Of a stretch of DNA of 64,000 nucleotides, positions 11,342-23,707 are shown piece by piece. Origin of the DNA: Oncomelania hupensis (taxonomy: Eukaryota; Mollusca; Gastropoda; Littorinimorpha; Pomatiopsidae). The DNA lies in contig CM072525.1 of assembly GCA_036898135.1 (NCBI GenBank), forward strand, positions 21,125,941 to 21,189,940, in the 5' to 3' direction. Every line of letters begins with the position of its first letter. Position 1 is the stretch's first letter. The translations under genes and the position numbers were made by a program. Under the pieces are notes generated by a model. The model did no database searches and was not told where the DNA came from. It was given only the letters and a program-made list of their open reading frames with translations.

Positions 11342-12240
11342 AAGAGAAGGGTGAGAGTGGGAGAGAGTGAGAGGTTGGGAATGGGACGGGCGTCACAAAC
11401 AGTGGTTATTATATTTGGCTTCTCCCCTCTGTAGAGGCTGGAGTTCCTGTGGGAACGAGGGCGATATCTCGGCCATAACTGTTTGTTTTCCCATAGCAAC
11501 ATGTTGATTCCCCAACCTTTCCCCCCTCCCCCTCCCACTAACCCTCCCAACCCCCTTATCCATTACCTCCCACCATTTCCATCCCCCGGATCGCCCCTTC
11601 TCCTTCTCCCGTTTCACTTTTGACCCCAGGGGGAGGGGTGGGGAAAAAGACGAGAAAAAGAGCTAGAGAGAGAGGGGGGGAAGGTTTAGAGATAAAAGAG
11701 AAGCGACCTCTCCCCTCCTCCCACCCCCCCCCCCCATTTCATAGCCTTTTCCCACCCTCCACCATCCAAAAACAAAACAAGAAGAAGACGCGAGGAATTA
11801 GGGTAGGGGTGGGAGAAATTACTGGGAGAAGAGAAAGTTGATGAGAAGAGGAGAGAGAGATAGAGAGGATGGAGAGAGGGTGGAGAGAGGATGGAGATAA
11901 AGAGGGAGAGGAAGAAGGAAAAGGGGAGGAGAGAATTACCAAAGATAAAAAAAAAAACCAAAACTAAACAAAAACAACAACAAATTCTCATCAGCCACCA
12001 GCAACAACAACCCCCAACGAAAAAAAAAAAAACACACACCATTGTGGAAGGGGAGGTTGGAGGTATTATTACGTAATACTTTAGCATTCGTTTGTTTTTA
12101 TTCTTCTGGGCGAGGAGAAGAGCTTGCAAGCGGAGGGGGGGGATGAAGGTTGAGCGGGGATGGGTGTGGGAAAGTGTGAACAGGAACGGGAAAGGAAGGA
12201 ACGGAGATGCAGAATAGCTAGAGCCGTTCGTAGTGTTCTT
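11339..12240. other. Low-complexity purine/pyrimidine stretch, no gene
   Basis: C-rich (11510-11560, 11700-11760) and G/A-rich (11620-11945) segments and A/C-rich sequence to about 12030. Open frames on both strands reflect composition only. Confidence 0.6.
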
Positions 12241-12306
12241 TATTAGTTTTAATAGTTGTTTTAATATTGCGCTTTACCAGCTCAAGAGCTGCTCAAGGCG
12301 CTGGCC
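12241..12306 (-). mobile_element. SINE family D tail fragment
   Basis: GCGCTTTACCAGCTCAAGAG and GCTGCTCAAGGCGCTGGCCG match the minus-strand SINE tail at 52437-52485. Confidence 0.6.
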
Positions 12307-12534
12307 GATTTACGATTTGTTTAGTTGGTGATGGAAGAGATGTGAGGTGTGGGGAGTGCCGGGGGGAGGGGGGGCGGGGGGCGGTGATGTTTGCTAGGCC
12401 AGGGTGATTCAGCACCGATGCGTTTTTATGTTGCAGATAAATGTGTATGTTTGTTTCTCTTTGTGTGAGGGTAGTTGTTTTTTTTTTCAAATTTATTTCT
12501 GAAATTATTTTTGGGAGGACTTTGGAGAGGGAGG

Positions 12535-12588
12535 GCGGAGAACTAGAAAACGGTGACGCGTTTTAATGTGACAAGTTTCCTGTTGTTG

Positions 12589-12635
<47 letters not shown>

Positions 12636-12660
12636 CGCGCCTGTGTGTGTGTTTTTTGCA
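12535..12660. repeat. Duplicated segment plus (GT)n array
   Basis: A segment containing ATGTGACAAGTTTCCTG just before a (GT)n array (12593-12650) recurs at about 13378-13430, again just before a GT-rich run. This suggests one local duplication. Confidence 0.6.
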
Positions 12661-12984
12661 TACCCACACCCACACAAAGAATAACCAGATTAGTGTTATT
12701 AGTGTAGAGCGATTGTTTATTTTTTATTGTTGATGTTGTTGTTGCTGATGGTGATGGTGATGTTGGTGATGTTGGTGATGTTAAAGCGAAGGTAAAAGAT
12801 GTGGATGGAAGTTGGTGTTTGGGGACGGGGGAGTGAGGGCGCAAATGCATTTTTTATGTGGCAACATTTTAATTTCTTTGATTGTTTTTATTGTTTTTAT
12901 TTTGTTTATGACGAAAATATAGAGTAGCTACAGATGTTAGATAACGCGAGGATCCTTTTTTTATTTTTTTTTTTATTTCGCTGT

Positions 12985-12985
12985 T

Positions 12986-13018
<33 letters not shown>

Positions 13019-13037
13019 GAGACAGAGAGAGAGAGAC

Positions 13038-13091
<54 letters not shown>
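12985..13091. repeat. (GA)n microsatellite with GACA variants
   Basis: About 105 bp of GA dinucleotides interrupted by several CAGAGA units. Confidence 0.95.
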
Positions 13092-13093
<2 letters not shown>

Positions 13094-13474
13094 CTCATTG
13101 AAGTTTTTTTTTATGTGAAAGGTAATTTATTTTTTATCGCTGTATGTTTTTTTTTTCCTTCTTATTAATGTTGTTTTAGCTTCGGAAATATGATGTTGCT
13201 TAAATACGTATGATGCTGTGTGTGCTTGTGAGCGCGCGCGTGTGTGTGTTTGTGCGCGTGGGTGTGTAGAAGTGTCGGGTGAGAGTGTGGGAGTGAGTAA
13301 CGTGTGGGAGTAAGAAGCAGGAGAGTGAGGGGGAGGATATTTTTTTTTATATTGATGGCTTAGAAGAGGGTTGGTTGCGCAGAGGACTAGAAAATGTTGA
13401 TGCGTTCTTATGTGACAAGTTTCCTGGTATGTGTGTGTGGGGGGGGGGAGGGTGCGTGTGTACGTACAAAAACA

Positions 13475-13865
13475 CACAAATGGATTTCAGACATTGTCTT
13501 TTCTAGTAACAAATGGGTTTATTTGCTTGGAACCCACTTTTTTTTTCAGGACCCCACGTTTTTCTAAGTGCGCGGGAGTGCTCTTGTGTTGTGCATGGGA
13601 GTGCAGTTGTAGTGCATGAGAGTGTTTTAAGTACACAGGAGTGCTCTATCCGGGACGGAGAAAATACAGTCTAGTCAATTTTCGGAGAAATTTTGAAGAA
13701 AATTCGACCTATTTCGTCGCCTATAGGAGACGAACTAGGTCGACGTTTTAGACAAGGGTTTGGGTAAGGGTTAGTTGTAGATCTATCCCTATCCCTTGCC
13801 CTAACTCTTTTCTGTCAAGAAAATCACTTTCCGATTCCTACATTCTTAAATAAAACCCAGTTGTG
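13475..13865. mobile_element. Dispersed 390-bp repeat, copy 1
   Basis: Nearly identical over its length to 28711-29095 in the same orientation. Copy 2 has 11-bp inverted termini (CACAAATGGGT ... ACCCATTTGTG); in copy 1 these are slightly mutated. Contains GTAAGGGTTAGTTG and a direct repeat of GTGCATG(G/A)GAGTG. Non-coding. Both copies end against (GT)n arrays. Confidence 0.65.
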
Positions 13866-13876
13866 ATGTATTGCAA

Positions 13877-13959
<83 letters not shown>

Positions 13960-13965
13960 TGTGTG
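13877..13965. repeat. (GT)n microsatellite
   Basis: About 80 bp of perfect GT dinucleotides beginning just after the dispersed repeat. Confidence 0.95.
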
Positions 13966-15278
13966 AGCGTGTTGCATCAAACCTGCTTGGAGCATGACAC
14001 AATGTCATCCCTTCCATTTAATCTCTTCATCTTCTCGTCTTTTCGCCTCGTCCACTCTGTTCCTCCTGTCTCTCATATCGTCTTCATCCAGCCATCTCCG
14101 TCCTTGTCTTTCTCACTTGTCTGTCTATCATCAGTCTTGCGGCCCCCTCCTTCTTTCCGTTTTGCAATAGGAAATAAAAGAAAAAGAGATTACTCTTATA
14201 TAGCGCACTTACAAGCTCAGAGAGCTTCTCAAAGCGCTGGCCACTACTATCCAGCAATCACAAAATAGTTTCCTGAAGTCAGGATTCGAACCCACGTCGC
14301 CAAAGACGCACGTAGGAGTAAGCATTTATTGAAAAGAACATTCAAATCCTCTGTCTGTCTGTCTGTCTGCCTGTCTGTCTGTCTCTCTGTCTCTCTCTGT
14401 CTCTCTCTCTCTCTCTCTGTCTGTCTATATCCCCCTTCAGAGAGATATTTACAGAATCAAGCTCTTAATTATCGTATATTATAATAAATTGTTTAAAGAA
14501 GTGTGATAACTGTCAGATTGATGAATGTAAGCAGTTTAAAGAAATGTGATTTCTGCAAGAGTGATGAATGTAAGTAGTTTAAAGAAGTGTGATATCGGTG
14601 AGAGTGATGAATGTAGGTAGTTGAAAGAAAAGAATAACAGTGGATACAGTAATTAACCCTTTTTCTTCCTTGGCAATGGAAAAGCAAGATAACGGCGAAC
14701 AAGATGTAGATCTACTTTAAAATGGAATTTTAATATTGTGTTTGTTGTACATTTGCCTTCCCAAATTGCCGCTGTATCTTTTGAAATGGGCGGATAGCCA
14801 TTATTCAGTTAAAGAGTCAAAGCAACTTTCTCATTCTCTCTCTGCATCTGTCTGTCTCTCTCTCTGTCTGTCTCTATTTGTCTCTCTGTCTCTATCTCTG
14901 TCTCTGTCTCTGTCTCTCCCTCTCACAACCACACAAAGTGGTCTTGTTGGCGACGCCAATGTTGGGAGTTTGACAAGTTGACTTGTGAGTTTGGCAACTG
15001 ACCGTTTGTTTTCCCACACCTCGCCGCCACTGCTGGGGATGCGAACTTCAAACCCCCGGGGGATCCCAGGGGCTTTGCGCCGCGGCCATCCGCCCGAATC
15101 CTGCCTCTACCCTAACCCCGCTCCCCCACACACAACATCTTTTACCCTCCTCCGATCAGTCCTCGCTCTGTCATTCCTTTGAGAGACTGTACCTTTCTCT
15201 CTCTCTCCAATCTCTCCTCCTCACTCCCATCCGTGTTTATCTATGTGTCTTTCTCTATCTGTGTATGCCTCTGTCTCC

Positions 15279-15280
<2 letters not shown>
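13966..15280. other. Non-coding stretch with CT-rich runs and a SINE remnant
   Basis: Holds a family D SINE remnant at about 14192-14300 (TATATAGCGCACTTACAAGC, then B-box-like GGATTCGAACCC), a CTGT/CT array at 14350-14430, three copies of a roughly 55-bp unit (AGTTTAAAGAAGTGTGAT-type) at 14490-14640 and CT-rich runs at 14830-14925. No gene recognised. Confidence 0.55.
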
Positions 15281-15282
<2 letters not shown>

Positions 15283-15371
<89 letters not shown>

Positions 15372-15602
15372 CCCACTCTTCTTCTTTCTCACCATATATA
15401 TCTCTTTCACACTCTCCTTTTCTCTATCACTCTCCGCTCACTCTCTTCTCTCTTTCTGTGTTTTTCTCACTCTCTGTCTGCCTCTCACTTTCTTTCTGTC
15501 TGTCTCCCACTCTATATCCCTCTCTCTCCTTCACTATCACTCTCTATCTCTCACTCTCTCTCCTCTCGCTCTCCTCTCTCTCTTTCTCTATCTCTTTCTG
15601 TC

Positions 15603-15673
<71 letters not shown>
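15283..15673. repeat. (CT)n arrays
   Basis: Perfect CT dinucleotides at about 15287-15364 and 15616-15673 joined by imperfect CT-rich sequence. Three overlapping Ser/Leu-rich frames result and are not genes. Confidence 0.95.
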
Positions 15674-15677
<4 letters not shown>

Positions 15678-16640
15678 GATTTAAATGAAGTCGACCACAC
15701 AGAACAAGAGGTATAATGTTACAGTACAACTACTAATTATATAGTATGAAGATATTTAAAGTAGTCAGTCAAGTATTCCTCTTCGGGCTGAAACACCAGA
15801 TCAAAGAGAAACTGCCGACAGTGAATTTACTGGCAGAGCTTTGTCAAACTCATTATAATACAATACAATGCTGTACGATGAGATGAGAAGCGAGGGGAGA
15901 CAACACGACACGACTTTACTCCACTTAAAGGAAAACAACCAGCAGGAGAAGAATCATTTACGTTAATACTATCCAATAATCCACTTTCACCCACATCACC
16001 TTTGCTACCATCTTTCAGCAGACGCCAACACAAAGACAATTAAAGCTTTAATTAGAAGTAGACGATAATAACTACTAACTTGACCATTTAAACGGGTCAT
16101 TTATAACTTGATAATTAACTGAATCAAAATTCTAATTGTAAACATAATGATAGAGAATGGGCATTTAATAACTTGATTATTATAACACAAGAATTTTAAA
16201 CATAGAAAATAATATCCTCTGTACTCGTTTTTCTTTAACAGCATCATAGTTAACCCTGTATTTTGAGAGATAGAATGCAATTATAAAGCAATTACAGAAA
16301 AATAAATTAGAAAACAAAAAAAATCACCATTTATCCTATATTTTGAGAAATAGAATGCAATTATAAATCAATTAAAGATAATAAATTAGAGAACACTTTG
16401 AAACATATTTTCAGACAGCTAGAATATGTACTTCTTTTCTTCAACAACAACAACAGCAAAAACAGCAACAACAACAACAACAACAGGTCTGGATTTCGAT
16501 ATTGGTATTCATGCAGGTTTTTTTTGAAAATCGGTAATGTAATTCCTGTTATAAGAAAATGACACTAATTGTTTTTGTTTTGAGAGACGTTTAGAGTATC
16601 TACAACGAGTTTGACTTCTAATAATAACAGGACCATAGTA
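15674..16640. other. AT-rich stretch with a 75-bp duplication
   Basis: Two copies of a unit containing AGAATGCAATTATAAA lie at about 16255-16320 and 16335-16400. A CAA-type array is at 16444-16486. No gene seen. Confidence 0.5.
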
Positions 16641-16669
16641 TTTTGAGATGTTCAGTTAAACTTAAAAAA

Positions 16670-17150
16670 AATTTAACAAATAAATCTTTATTACATTTTA
16701 ACAAAGGAATTATAGAATGGTGTCAGACGATTGAAATTATGACTAGTTTTATGCGGGCAATAATGTTGGAAATTTTAACTTTTCAATTCAAACAAATTCA
16801 TTTTTATTACCTCTTTACAAAGGGGTTATAGAGATATAGAGAATGATGTTAGACGTTTGAATGAAATTAAAACTTGTTTTGTGCAGCAATGATGTTGGAA
16901 AATTCAACTTTTTCAATTCAACAAATAAATTTTTTTATGAGCTTTTAACAAAGGAATTATATAATAATGTTAGAGGATTGAAATTATGACTAGTGTTGTG
17001 CGAGCAATGATGTTGGAAAATTTAACTTTTTCAATTCAACAAATTAATCTCTATTACCGTTTTACCAATGAATGGAATCAATGACGCTAGAAGACTGAAT
17101 GATATTAAAACTGTATCGTGGGGCTAATGATCCTGGAAATAAACGACAAA
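16670..17150. repeat. Degenerate tandem repeat, about 116-131 bp unit, 4 copies
   Basis: Each unit contains ACAAAGGAATTATA, then TGTTAGA(C/G)G(A/T)TTGAA and GCAATGATGTTGGAAA. Unit starts fall near 16701, 16817, 16948 and 17064. Confidence 0.75.
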
Positions 17151-18070
17151 CAAACAAAAAAACAAAAGTTTGCTGGGTTTTGTGCGACATAGAATATCTA
17201 CCACTTTGATGCCGGTAATCACATCAGGTCAAGTCTCTTTTGAAAATAATTGCTCATTGTGCCTGTCAGAATATAGAATAACAAAAATGTTGGCCGAAAC
17301 ACTACAACAAGAGGAATGATAACGTCCACTGCTAATCAAGGGTTGCCTGTACTTGAAATTCTGCTGGGTCACGATGCTCTGTTTTCCCACTTCTGCTTTT
17401 CCGCCATTTTTCTTTTCTTTTCGTTTCTTCTCTTTCGCTCCTCGTTGGGTCATTCTGTTCCTTTCCACTAGGCTTTTATCGTTCCTTTTCTTCTTTCTCC
17501 TTTCCCCTTTTCGTTCGCTCGTGTTTTCTTTTCTGCTGTTTCTCTTTCAACTTATTTTTTTCCCCCCGTTGTTGTTTTGTTTCGTTTCGTTTCTTCTCCT
17601 TTCCCTGAAGGCGGTTAGCTCCCTTGAATTTTTGCGAGCTGAGTCGTCCCTGATGGCTCACTGGTAGCGGGAAGATTGGGCTTGGGGAGAGAGCGAGAGC
17701 GGGGAACCTTGTTGTGTGAGGCTCGGTCGTGTTGATACAGAAAATTGGAGGCACACATGGAGGAACAGCCATGTGCCCGTCACCCTAGGGATTCTTGACA
17801 CTGCGGGGATTCCATCTCACTCCTCGCCCCCGCCCCTCCCTCCATCCCTATCTCACCCATGCGCACAAACACACACACGCACACACACACGCACACACAC
17901 CTCCCTCACCCCTACTTTGTTGGCTTGAGAATGGAAGAGAGAAGGAGGAAGAATATGCGGTGATTATAGCACAGTTTCTGTTGGTATAGGTCGCCACCCT
18001 TTGTGTCCAATGGTTTATTATCGGAGGGGGGGGGGAACGGGGAGGGGGAAGGGGGGATGGAGGAAACATT
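17151..18070. other. Non-coding stretch, nothing recognised
   Basis: T/C-rich sequence at 17400-17600, a short CA array near 17870-17900 and a G-rich run at 18028-18055. Overlapping open frames have no domain pattern. Confidence 0.45.

Positions 18071-18129
<59 letters not shown>
18071..18129. repeat. (TAG)n trinucleotide array
   Basis: About 19 perfect TAG units. Confidence 0.95.
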
Positions 18130-18642
18130 TGAGATTTAGAAAAGTCTTTTCAGTTGTTATTGAACGTCTGCTAAAGTTCATGTGACCACATGTTATTTTA
18201 TTTTATTTTCATTATCGTCTGTAGCTTTGTTTAAGTTTATGCAAATCTAACGCCTAATTTGTAATGGCCTTTTGCTATATATTTATTGCAGTTTGTATTA
18301 GTTCAGGTCACCAAAAGCAGGTCTTAATTTCCCTGTTTAAAATAGTAAAGCATTCTCGAATGTTCCATCTTCAAGTTGAATAAATTATATATACGAATGC
18401 GAATCACTGTTGTCCTCATCATTTACACAAGGATCTTCATTTTGCGATGAGCATCATAAATATAGAATAAAATATAAAGTAATCTATTTATTTTATTTTC
18501 ATTTTTGTTTTCGTACTTAAGCCTACTTGTTGTTTTTTTCTTTCCGTTTTAAAGTGTGTCTTTTAATCCTTTTCCAGTTTTCTTTTATTTATTTATTTAT
18601 TTTTTTTTGCTTTCAAAGTCTTTATCGATACCATTCGTAATG

Positions 18643-18744
18643 TCACTGTCATCATCATCATCATCAGCAGCAGCAGCAGCAGCATCGTCATCGTCGTCGT
18701 TGTCGTCATCATCGTCATCATCATCATCGTCGTCGGTATGGCCG

Positions 18745-18829
<85 letters not shown>

Positions 18830-18920
18830 TGTCGTCGTAGTCGTCGTAGTGGCCAAGGTTGCGCTTGTCGTCGTCGTCATCATACTCATCATCATCATCA
18901 TCATTTTCAACAACATCATT

Positions 18921-18973
<53 letters not shown>
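18643..18973. repeat. (ATC)n compound array
   Basis: Long perfect ATC blocks at about 18746-18830 and 18918-18971 linked by GTC/GTA variants. It produces poly-Asp, poly-Met, poly-Ile and poly-Ser frames, none of them real genes. Confidence 0.95.
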
Positions 18974-19260
18974 ATGGCAGGTCTTTGACCTTGGGTCTCA
19001 GTGTCAATTTTTTTCGTTTTCATTAGCTTTCGTCGCCGCTCTTTATTCATCTTCGTCAGTTTGGGATGAATTTTGTTTGCATTTTGTTCATGTTGAGAGA
19101 TACACAGGAGTTGGAGCGGGAGTAGAGAGAGAGGGAGGGAGAGAGAAGAAGAGAGGGAGGGAGTAAAGATGCAAGGTAGAGAGGAAGACAGAGGAAAGAG
19201 TGGTGTAGAAGTGAGAGAGAGTCAGACAGAGGCTGCGCTGAAGTGTGAGCTGAAGAAGGA

Positions 19261-19261
<1 letters not shown>

Positions 19262-19337
<76 letters not shown>
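19262..19337. repeat. (GA)n microsatellite
   Basis: About 75 bp of perfect GA dinucleotides, followed by degenerate GACAGA sequence to about 19435. Confidence 0.95.
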
Positions 19338-19340
<3 letters not shown>

Positions 19341-20079
19341 AAGGAGAGACAGAGACAAAGACAGATAAAAAGAGACAGAGACAGGCAGAGAGAGAGACAG
19401 AGAGAAACCGACAGTCAGCCAGACAAGACAAGACAGTCAGTCCACAGGCATTGGAAGTAGCAGTAGTATGTATGTAAATGCTTCTCTATAAATATCATAC
19501 ATATTGCTGCTATCCCTGTGCTATCGGGGATCCACTCATTCTTTCGGCTACCACTGTCTGCCGCTACCCTACCTGGGGCGGACCACGGTCAGCGCAGGAG
19601 AGGGAGGGGGTGAGAGGATGGTTGGGTGGCATCAACACTTTTTATAGGCTAATTTCCGGTTTTGGGCCCCGTGGGTTCGGGCACTGATTAGAATAGACCC
19701 AACGTTTCCCGCCGTGTAGTAAGAGGCGACTAACAGGAGTGATGGCAGCACGGCATCACTTGGCGAAAGTATTCTACACAGAAGTCACCGGCCAGGACGG
19801 AGGAACCTCATGTTAAAACAGGTTCAACGACCACGTGCTCTGGGCCAAGGCGAGCCACACTGTATTCGTGAATATCGGCTGTGGTCAACAGAATGGAGAG
19901 GATTGGGCCCTGCCAGGTCTTTCTTGCCTGCCTAAGACACACTGCATGATGAATAAAACCATTTACTCCATACCGGATCGGTCGTCGCCCGGGTCAACAA
20001 GGACCGCGCCTTCCGTTGGCCACCAGGACGGAGGTGATAAGTGTGCTACTGATGGACAACTTAGCAAGATCCGCACCAG

Positions 20080-20780
20080 AAATAACATCATCATAGGAGC
20101 CTGGAATGTCAGGACCCTAAATGCGGAGGGAAAATTAGAAGAACTGGCCCACGAGATGGACCACTATCGATGGAACGTTTGAGGGATCAGCGAACTGCGC
20201 TGGAAAGGCCAAGGTGAAACAACGACCGACAAAGGCCACAAGCTTTATTTCAGCGGTAGAGATGACAGGCACGAACACGGCGTTGGGTTCTTGGTCCACA
20301 AGAATATTCTAGCCACTGTCATGGGTTGCCGCCCAGCCTCCAGCTGACTCATTACCATCCGTCTGAGAGCAACCCCTTCAACATCACCATCATCCAGACC
20401 AATGCCCCAACATCAGACTATGACGACACCGAAGTGGAGGATTTCTATGAAAATCTACAGGCTGTCCTTGACCAAGTGCCGAAGAAGGACATAGTCATAG
20501 TAGAAGGCGACTGGAATGCCAAGGTTGGCCAAGATGCGCACCACAACTGAAGAGACACATGTGGACCCTACTGCAACAACGAGACAAATGACAGGGATCT
20601 GTGACTCTTGGAGTTTGCCAAATACAACAATCTGATACAGGCAAACACGCTTGGTCTCCACACAAAAATCCAGATAATGGACATGGCACAGTCCCGGGGA
20701 TCATCACAACCAGATCGACTACATCATGGTCAAGAAACGCTTCAGATCAAGCATCAACATTGGCAGGACACGCACTTTTC
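20080..20780 (+). pseudogene. RTE LINE apurinic-like endonuclease domain (broken)
   Basis: Reads in pieces: GAWNVRTLNAEGKLEEL (family N-terminal NVRT motif), GISELRWKGQGE (the conserved SELRW strand, preceded by a stop), YFSGRDDRHEHGVGF, IVEGDWNAKVG (the GDxNA metal-site motif) and GADIGNDHDLVM (the SDH-type catalytic His motif, here NDHDL). This enzyme nicks the target DNA to start retrotransposition. Stops at about 20180 and 20548 and frame changes near 20340 and 20620 make it non-functional. Confidence 0.8.
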
Positions 20781-22780
20781 CAGGAGCAGACATCGGAAAT
20801 GACCACGACCTCGTGATGATGTCTTTCCGGCTCCACTTGAAGAGAGTAAACACAGCAAAGTGCACCAGACTGAATTTCGACCTAGACAAACTGCAAGACC
20901 CGGAGGTGGCAGAACTATTTCAGGCCACAATTGGAGGGAAATTTTCACCACTGCTCATTTTGGGAGCTGGTGAAGTAGATGTCAATACCATGACCACCAC
21001 CTTCAACTCAGCTGTGACATATGCCGCCACGGAGATCCATGGAAAGCACCGGCCAAAGAAGAAGCTGTGGATCACACCTGATCTTTTGGACCTGTGTGAT
21101 AAACGAAGAGAGATGAAAAAGAAAAAGAACACCTCACAGGGAGCTGAGGCCTATCGAAAAATCAACAATGACATCGGAAAAGGCATGCGCACAGCAAAGG
21201 AGAACTGGATAGAAGATCAATGCCAGGAAATAGAGAACAGTCTGAACAAGAACAACAGCAAGAAGGCCTACCAGACTGTGAAGCGGCTGACAAGTGTTAA
21301 ACAGCCCAAGGTCTCCACGATCCAAAGCATGTCTAGCATATGCCTTACAGAAGAACGAGAAGTCTTGGACAGATGGACAGAGTACTGCTCTGACCTTTAC
21401 AACCACACAACAAACGGAGACCCATCAGTTCTAACATGTCCTGAAAACAGAGAAGAAGAAGAAATCCTCCCAATTCTCCGGGAAGCAGTTGAGACAGCAG
21501 TGAAGAGAAGTCAGCGGGAGTGGACAACATACCCGCGGAACTGCTTCAAGCAGGAGGAGAAGCGATGATTGACGCACTCACCATTATCTGTAACAAAATC
21601 TGGCAGAGTGGAGAGTGACCTACACCATGGACCCAGTCGCTTGTCATCACTCTTCCCCAAAAAGGTAACCTTCAGGAGTGTGAAAATTACCGCACCATCA
21701 GCCTAATCAGCCATCCCAGCAAGGTCCTCCTGAAAATAAAACTCAACAGGTTGAAACCCCAAGCTGAACAAATCATAGCTGAAGAACAAACAGGATTCAG
21801 GGCAGGACGAAGTACCACTGAACCGATTTTCAACCTCAGAATAATCTGCGAGAAATACTTACAGCACCAACAACATCTATATCATGTGTTCGTAGACTTC
21901 AAAAAGGAGTTTGACTGAGTGTGGCATGCAGCTGTGTGGGCAACCATGAGAGTGTACAACATCAGCCCTAAAATTATTGAAGTCATCAAAAGCCTGTATG
22001 ATAAGGCTACCAGTGCAGTCCTCCACAACAGCGCCATCGGAAACTGGTTCAGAACAACAATCGGTGTGCGTCAGGGATGCCTACTCTCTCCAACACTCTT
22101 CATCATCTTCCTAGAGCGCATCATGTCAGATGCCCTTGCAGATCACGAAGGCGCAGTCAGCATAGGGGGAAGAGCAATCTCCAACCTTCGTTTTGCGGAT
22201 GACATTGATGTATTGGCTGGAGAGAAACAAGAATTTGAACAGCTGGTACAGAGGCTTGACACCACCTCCAGAGCCTATGAAATGGAAATAAGTGCAGAGA
22301 AGACCAAAATGATGACCAGCAACATCAATGGCATCAACACTGGTATCAAAGTCCAAGGCCAATCTCTCAACACAGTGCATAGCTTCAAACATTTAGGAGC
22401 CATTGTATCAGACAATGGGTCCCGACAGGAAGTCCTCCAGGATCGCACAAACAACTGCTGCCCTGGCGAGGTTGAAGCCAATTTGGAAAGACAGGATCGT
22501 CAGTCTACATTCCAAGGTAAGACTACTGCGCTCCCTTGTCATCTCCATCTTCCTATATGCTTGCGAGACATGGAGCCTCACATTAGATCTACAACGAAGA
22601 ATACAAAGCATAGAGATAAGGTATTACAGAAGACTTCTGGGCATTTCCTATACCCAACACATCACCAACGACGAAGTCCGACAGACCATCACACAAGCCA
22701 TTGGACAACACGATGACCTGCTCACAGTGGTGAAAAACGGAAACTCCGATGGTATTGCCACGTCACCAGATCATCAGGTC
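20726..22780 (+). pseudogene. RTE LINE linker and reverse transcriptase (broken)
   Basis: The open stretch 20726-21568 spans the endonuclease end and linker. After a frameshift near 21500 the RT follows: YRTISLISHPSKVLLKI, EEQTGFRAGRSTTE, VFVDFKKEFD (the first catalytic Asp region, followed by a stop at 21916), VRQGCLLSPTLF and NLRFADDIDVLAG (the FADD catalytic box at about 22185-22220). A further frameshift near 22430 precedes the C-terminal YACETW and YRRLLGISYTQHI segments. The motif order fits the RTE clade. Confidence 0.85.
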
Positions 22781-22882
22781 TTGCAAAGACCATCCTGCAA
22801 GGCACAGTGCAAGGAAGTAGAAGAAGAGGGAGACCGAAAAGGAGGTGGGAGGACAACATTCGAGAATGGATTGAGTGTGTTA

Positions 22883-23020
22883 GTGAGTTATATGATTTCC
22901 AAGTTAATGTTAAAGGTTCCTTATTATGTTAAATTTTAAGGGACAGATAAGAAGATTAGACTTTATAATTAGTCTAACATCTGAATCCCTATTTTTATTT
23001 AAAGTTGTCAAAATTGTCAA

Positions 23021-23074
<54 letters not shown>

Positions 23075-23617
23075 GTCTGTCTGTCTGTCTGTTTGTGTGT
23101 GTCTGTTGAGAGCCAATCACATTGCGTAGCGGAGTCTGAATCTCAGCCACGGAATTTGGATAGTCAACGGCTTTCTTCCCATCTCATTCCTCTCACGCCC
23201 CCACCCAGCACCCAACACCCCCTCTCTCTCAAACCATCCACCTTCAGCCCACTCCACTCCCCGTTTCCACTGATCTTCCCCCTCCACACCCACCCCTCAC
23301 ACATTCTATTTATTTTTTCAAGATGTCTTAAATCAGTTCAGCTTCAAAGCTAAACTATAACCCAGGCGTGTTAAGAAACATTACTGCTTTTATGCTGTGA
23401 ACTCGAAGTTACCCTCCACCCCAAAAATGAACTTTGTGAAAATAGAAACTGCAAAAATCAAATTGTGTTTGGTTATGACAGCAGGTTGATTTCTTCAGGC
23501 GGATGGAGAGAAGATTTAAAAACACATACACACACACACACACACTCACACACACACACATAGGTGTATAAGCCGATCAATCGGGAATGTTACCAAAACA
23601 AGATATAATTGGGGAAT
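22883..23617. other. Non-coding stretch with a (CT)n array
   Basis: A CT array at about 23020-23070 runs into CTGT units to 23090. C-rich sequence follows, then a (CA)n run at 23522-23560. No gene seen. Confidence 0.6.
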
Positions 23618-23707
23618 GATCTTCTTCTCAGTGATATTTACAGATCAGATGTATTTAATTTTATCAAATACAATATTTGATTTGTAAATATCACTGAGAA
23701 AAAGACC
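23618..23707. other. Long hairpin-forming palindrome
   Basis: TCTCAGTGATATTTACAGAT at 23626 pairs with the reverse of the segment ending at 23699, with one G-T wobble in about 22 pairs. Pairing extends outward for a further 8 bases with two mismatches, and an inner TGTATTT/AAATACA stem caps it. The fold is about 90 nt with a small loop. It could be a tiny MITE or a small-RNA precursor; the sequence cannot tell which. Confidence 0.5.

Larger units (their letters stand above)
19655..22882 (+). mobile_element. RTE-clade LINE, nearly full length but inactive
   Basis: The longest copy in the window (about 3.2 kb). The 5' region (GTGGGTTCGGGCACTGATTA) recurs at 40830 and, reversed, near 3190. An endonuclease region (about 20080-20780) is followed by a linker and a reverse transcriptase region (about 21500-22700). 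The protein resembles what databases often label craniofacial development protein 2-like, which derives from RTE elements. Several stops and frameshifts break the single expected ORF. The 3' UTR and GGATA tail are missing: homology stops near 22882, so it is 3' truncated or rearranged. Confidence 0.85.

Noticed and set aside
15179..15716. Ser/Leu-rich overlapping frames
   Set aside because: Readings of (CT)n arrays in three frames.
18593..19007. Long poly-Asp, poly-Met, poly-Ile and poly-Ser open frames
   Set aside because: They are six-frame readings of an (ATC)n microsatellite, with no unique coding sequence around them.
20726..21568. Host gene resembling craniofacial development protein 2
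   Set aside because: The sequence is the linker/RT of a multicopy RTE LINE with a frameshift, not a single-copy gene.
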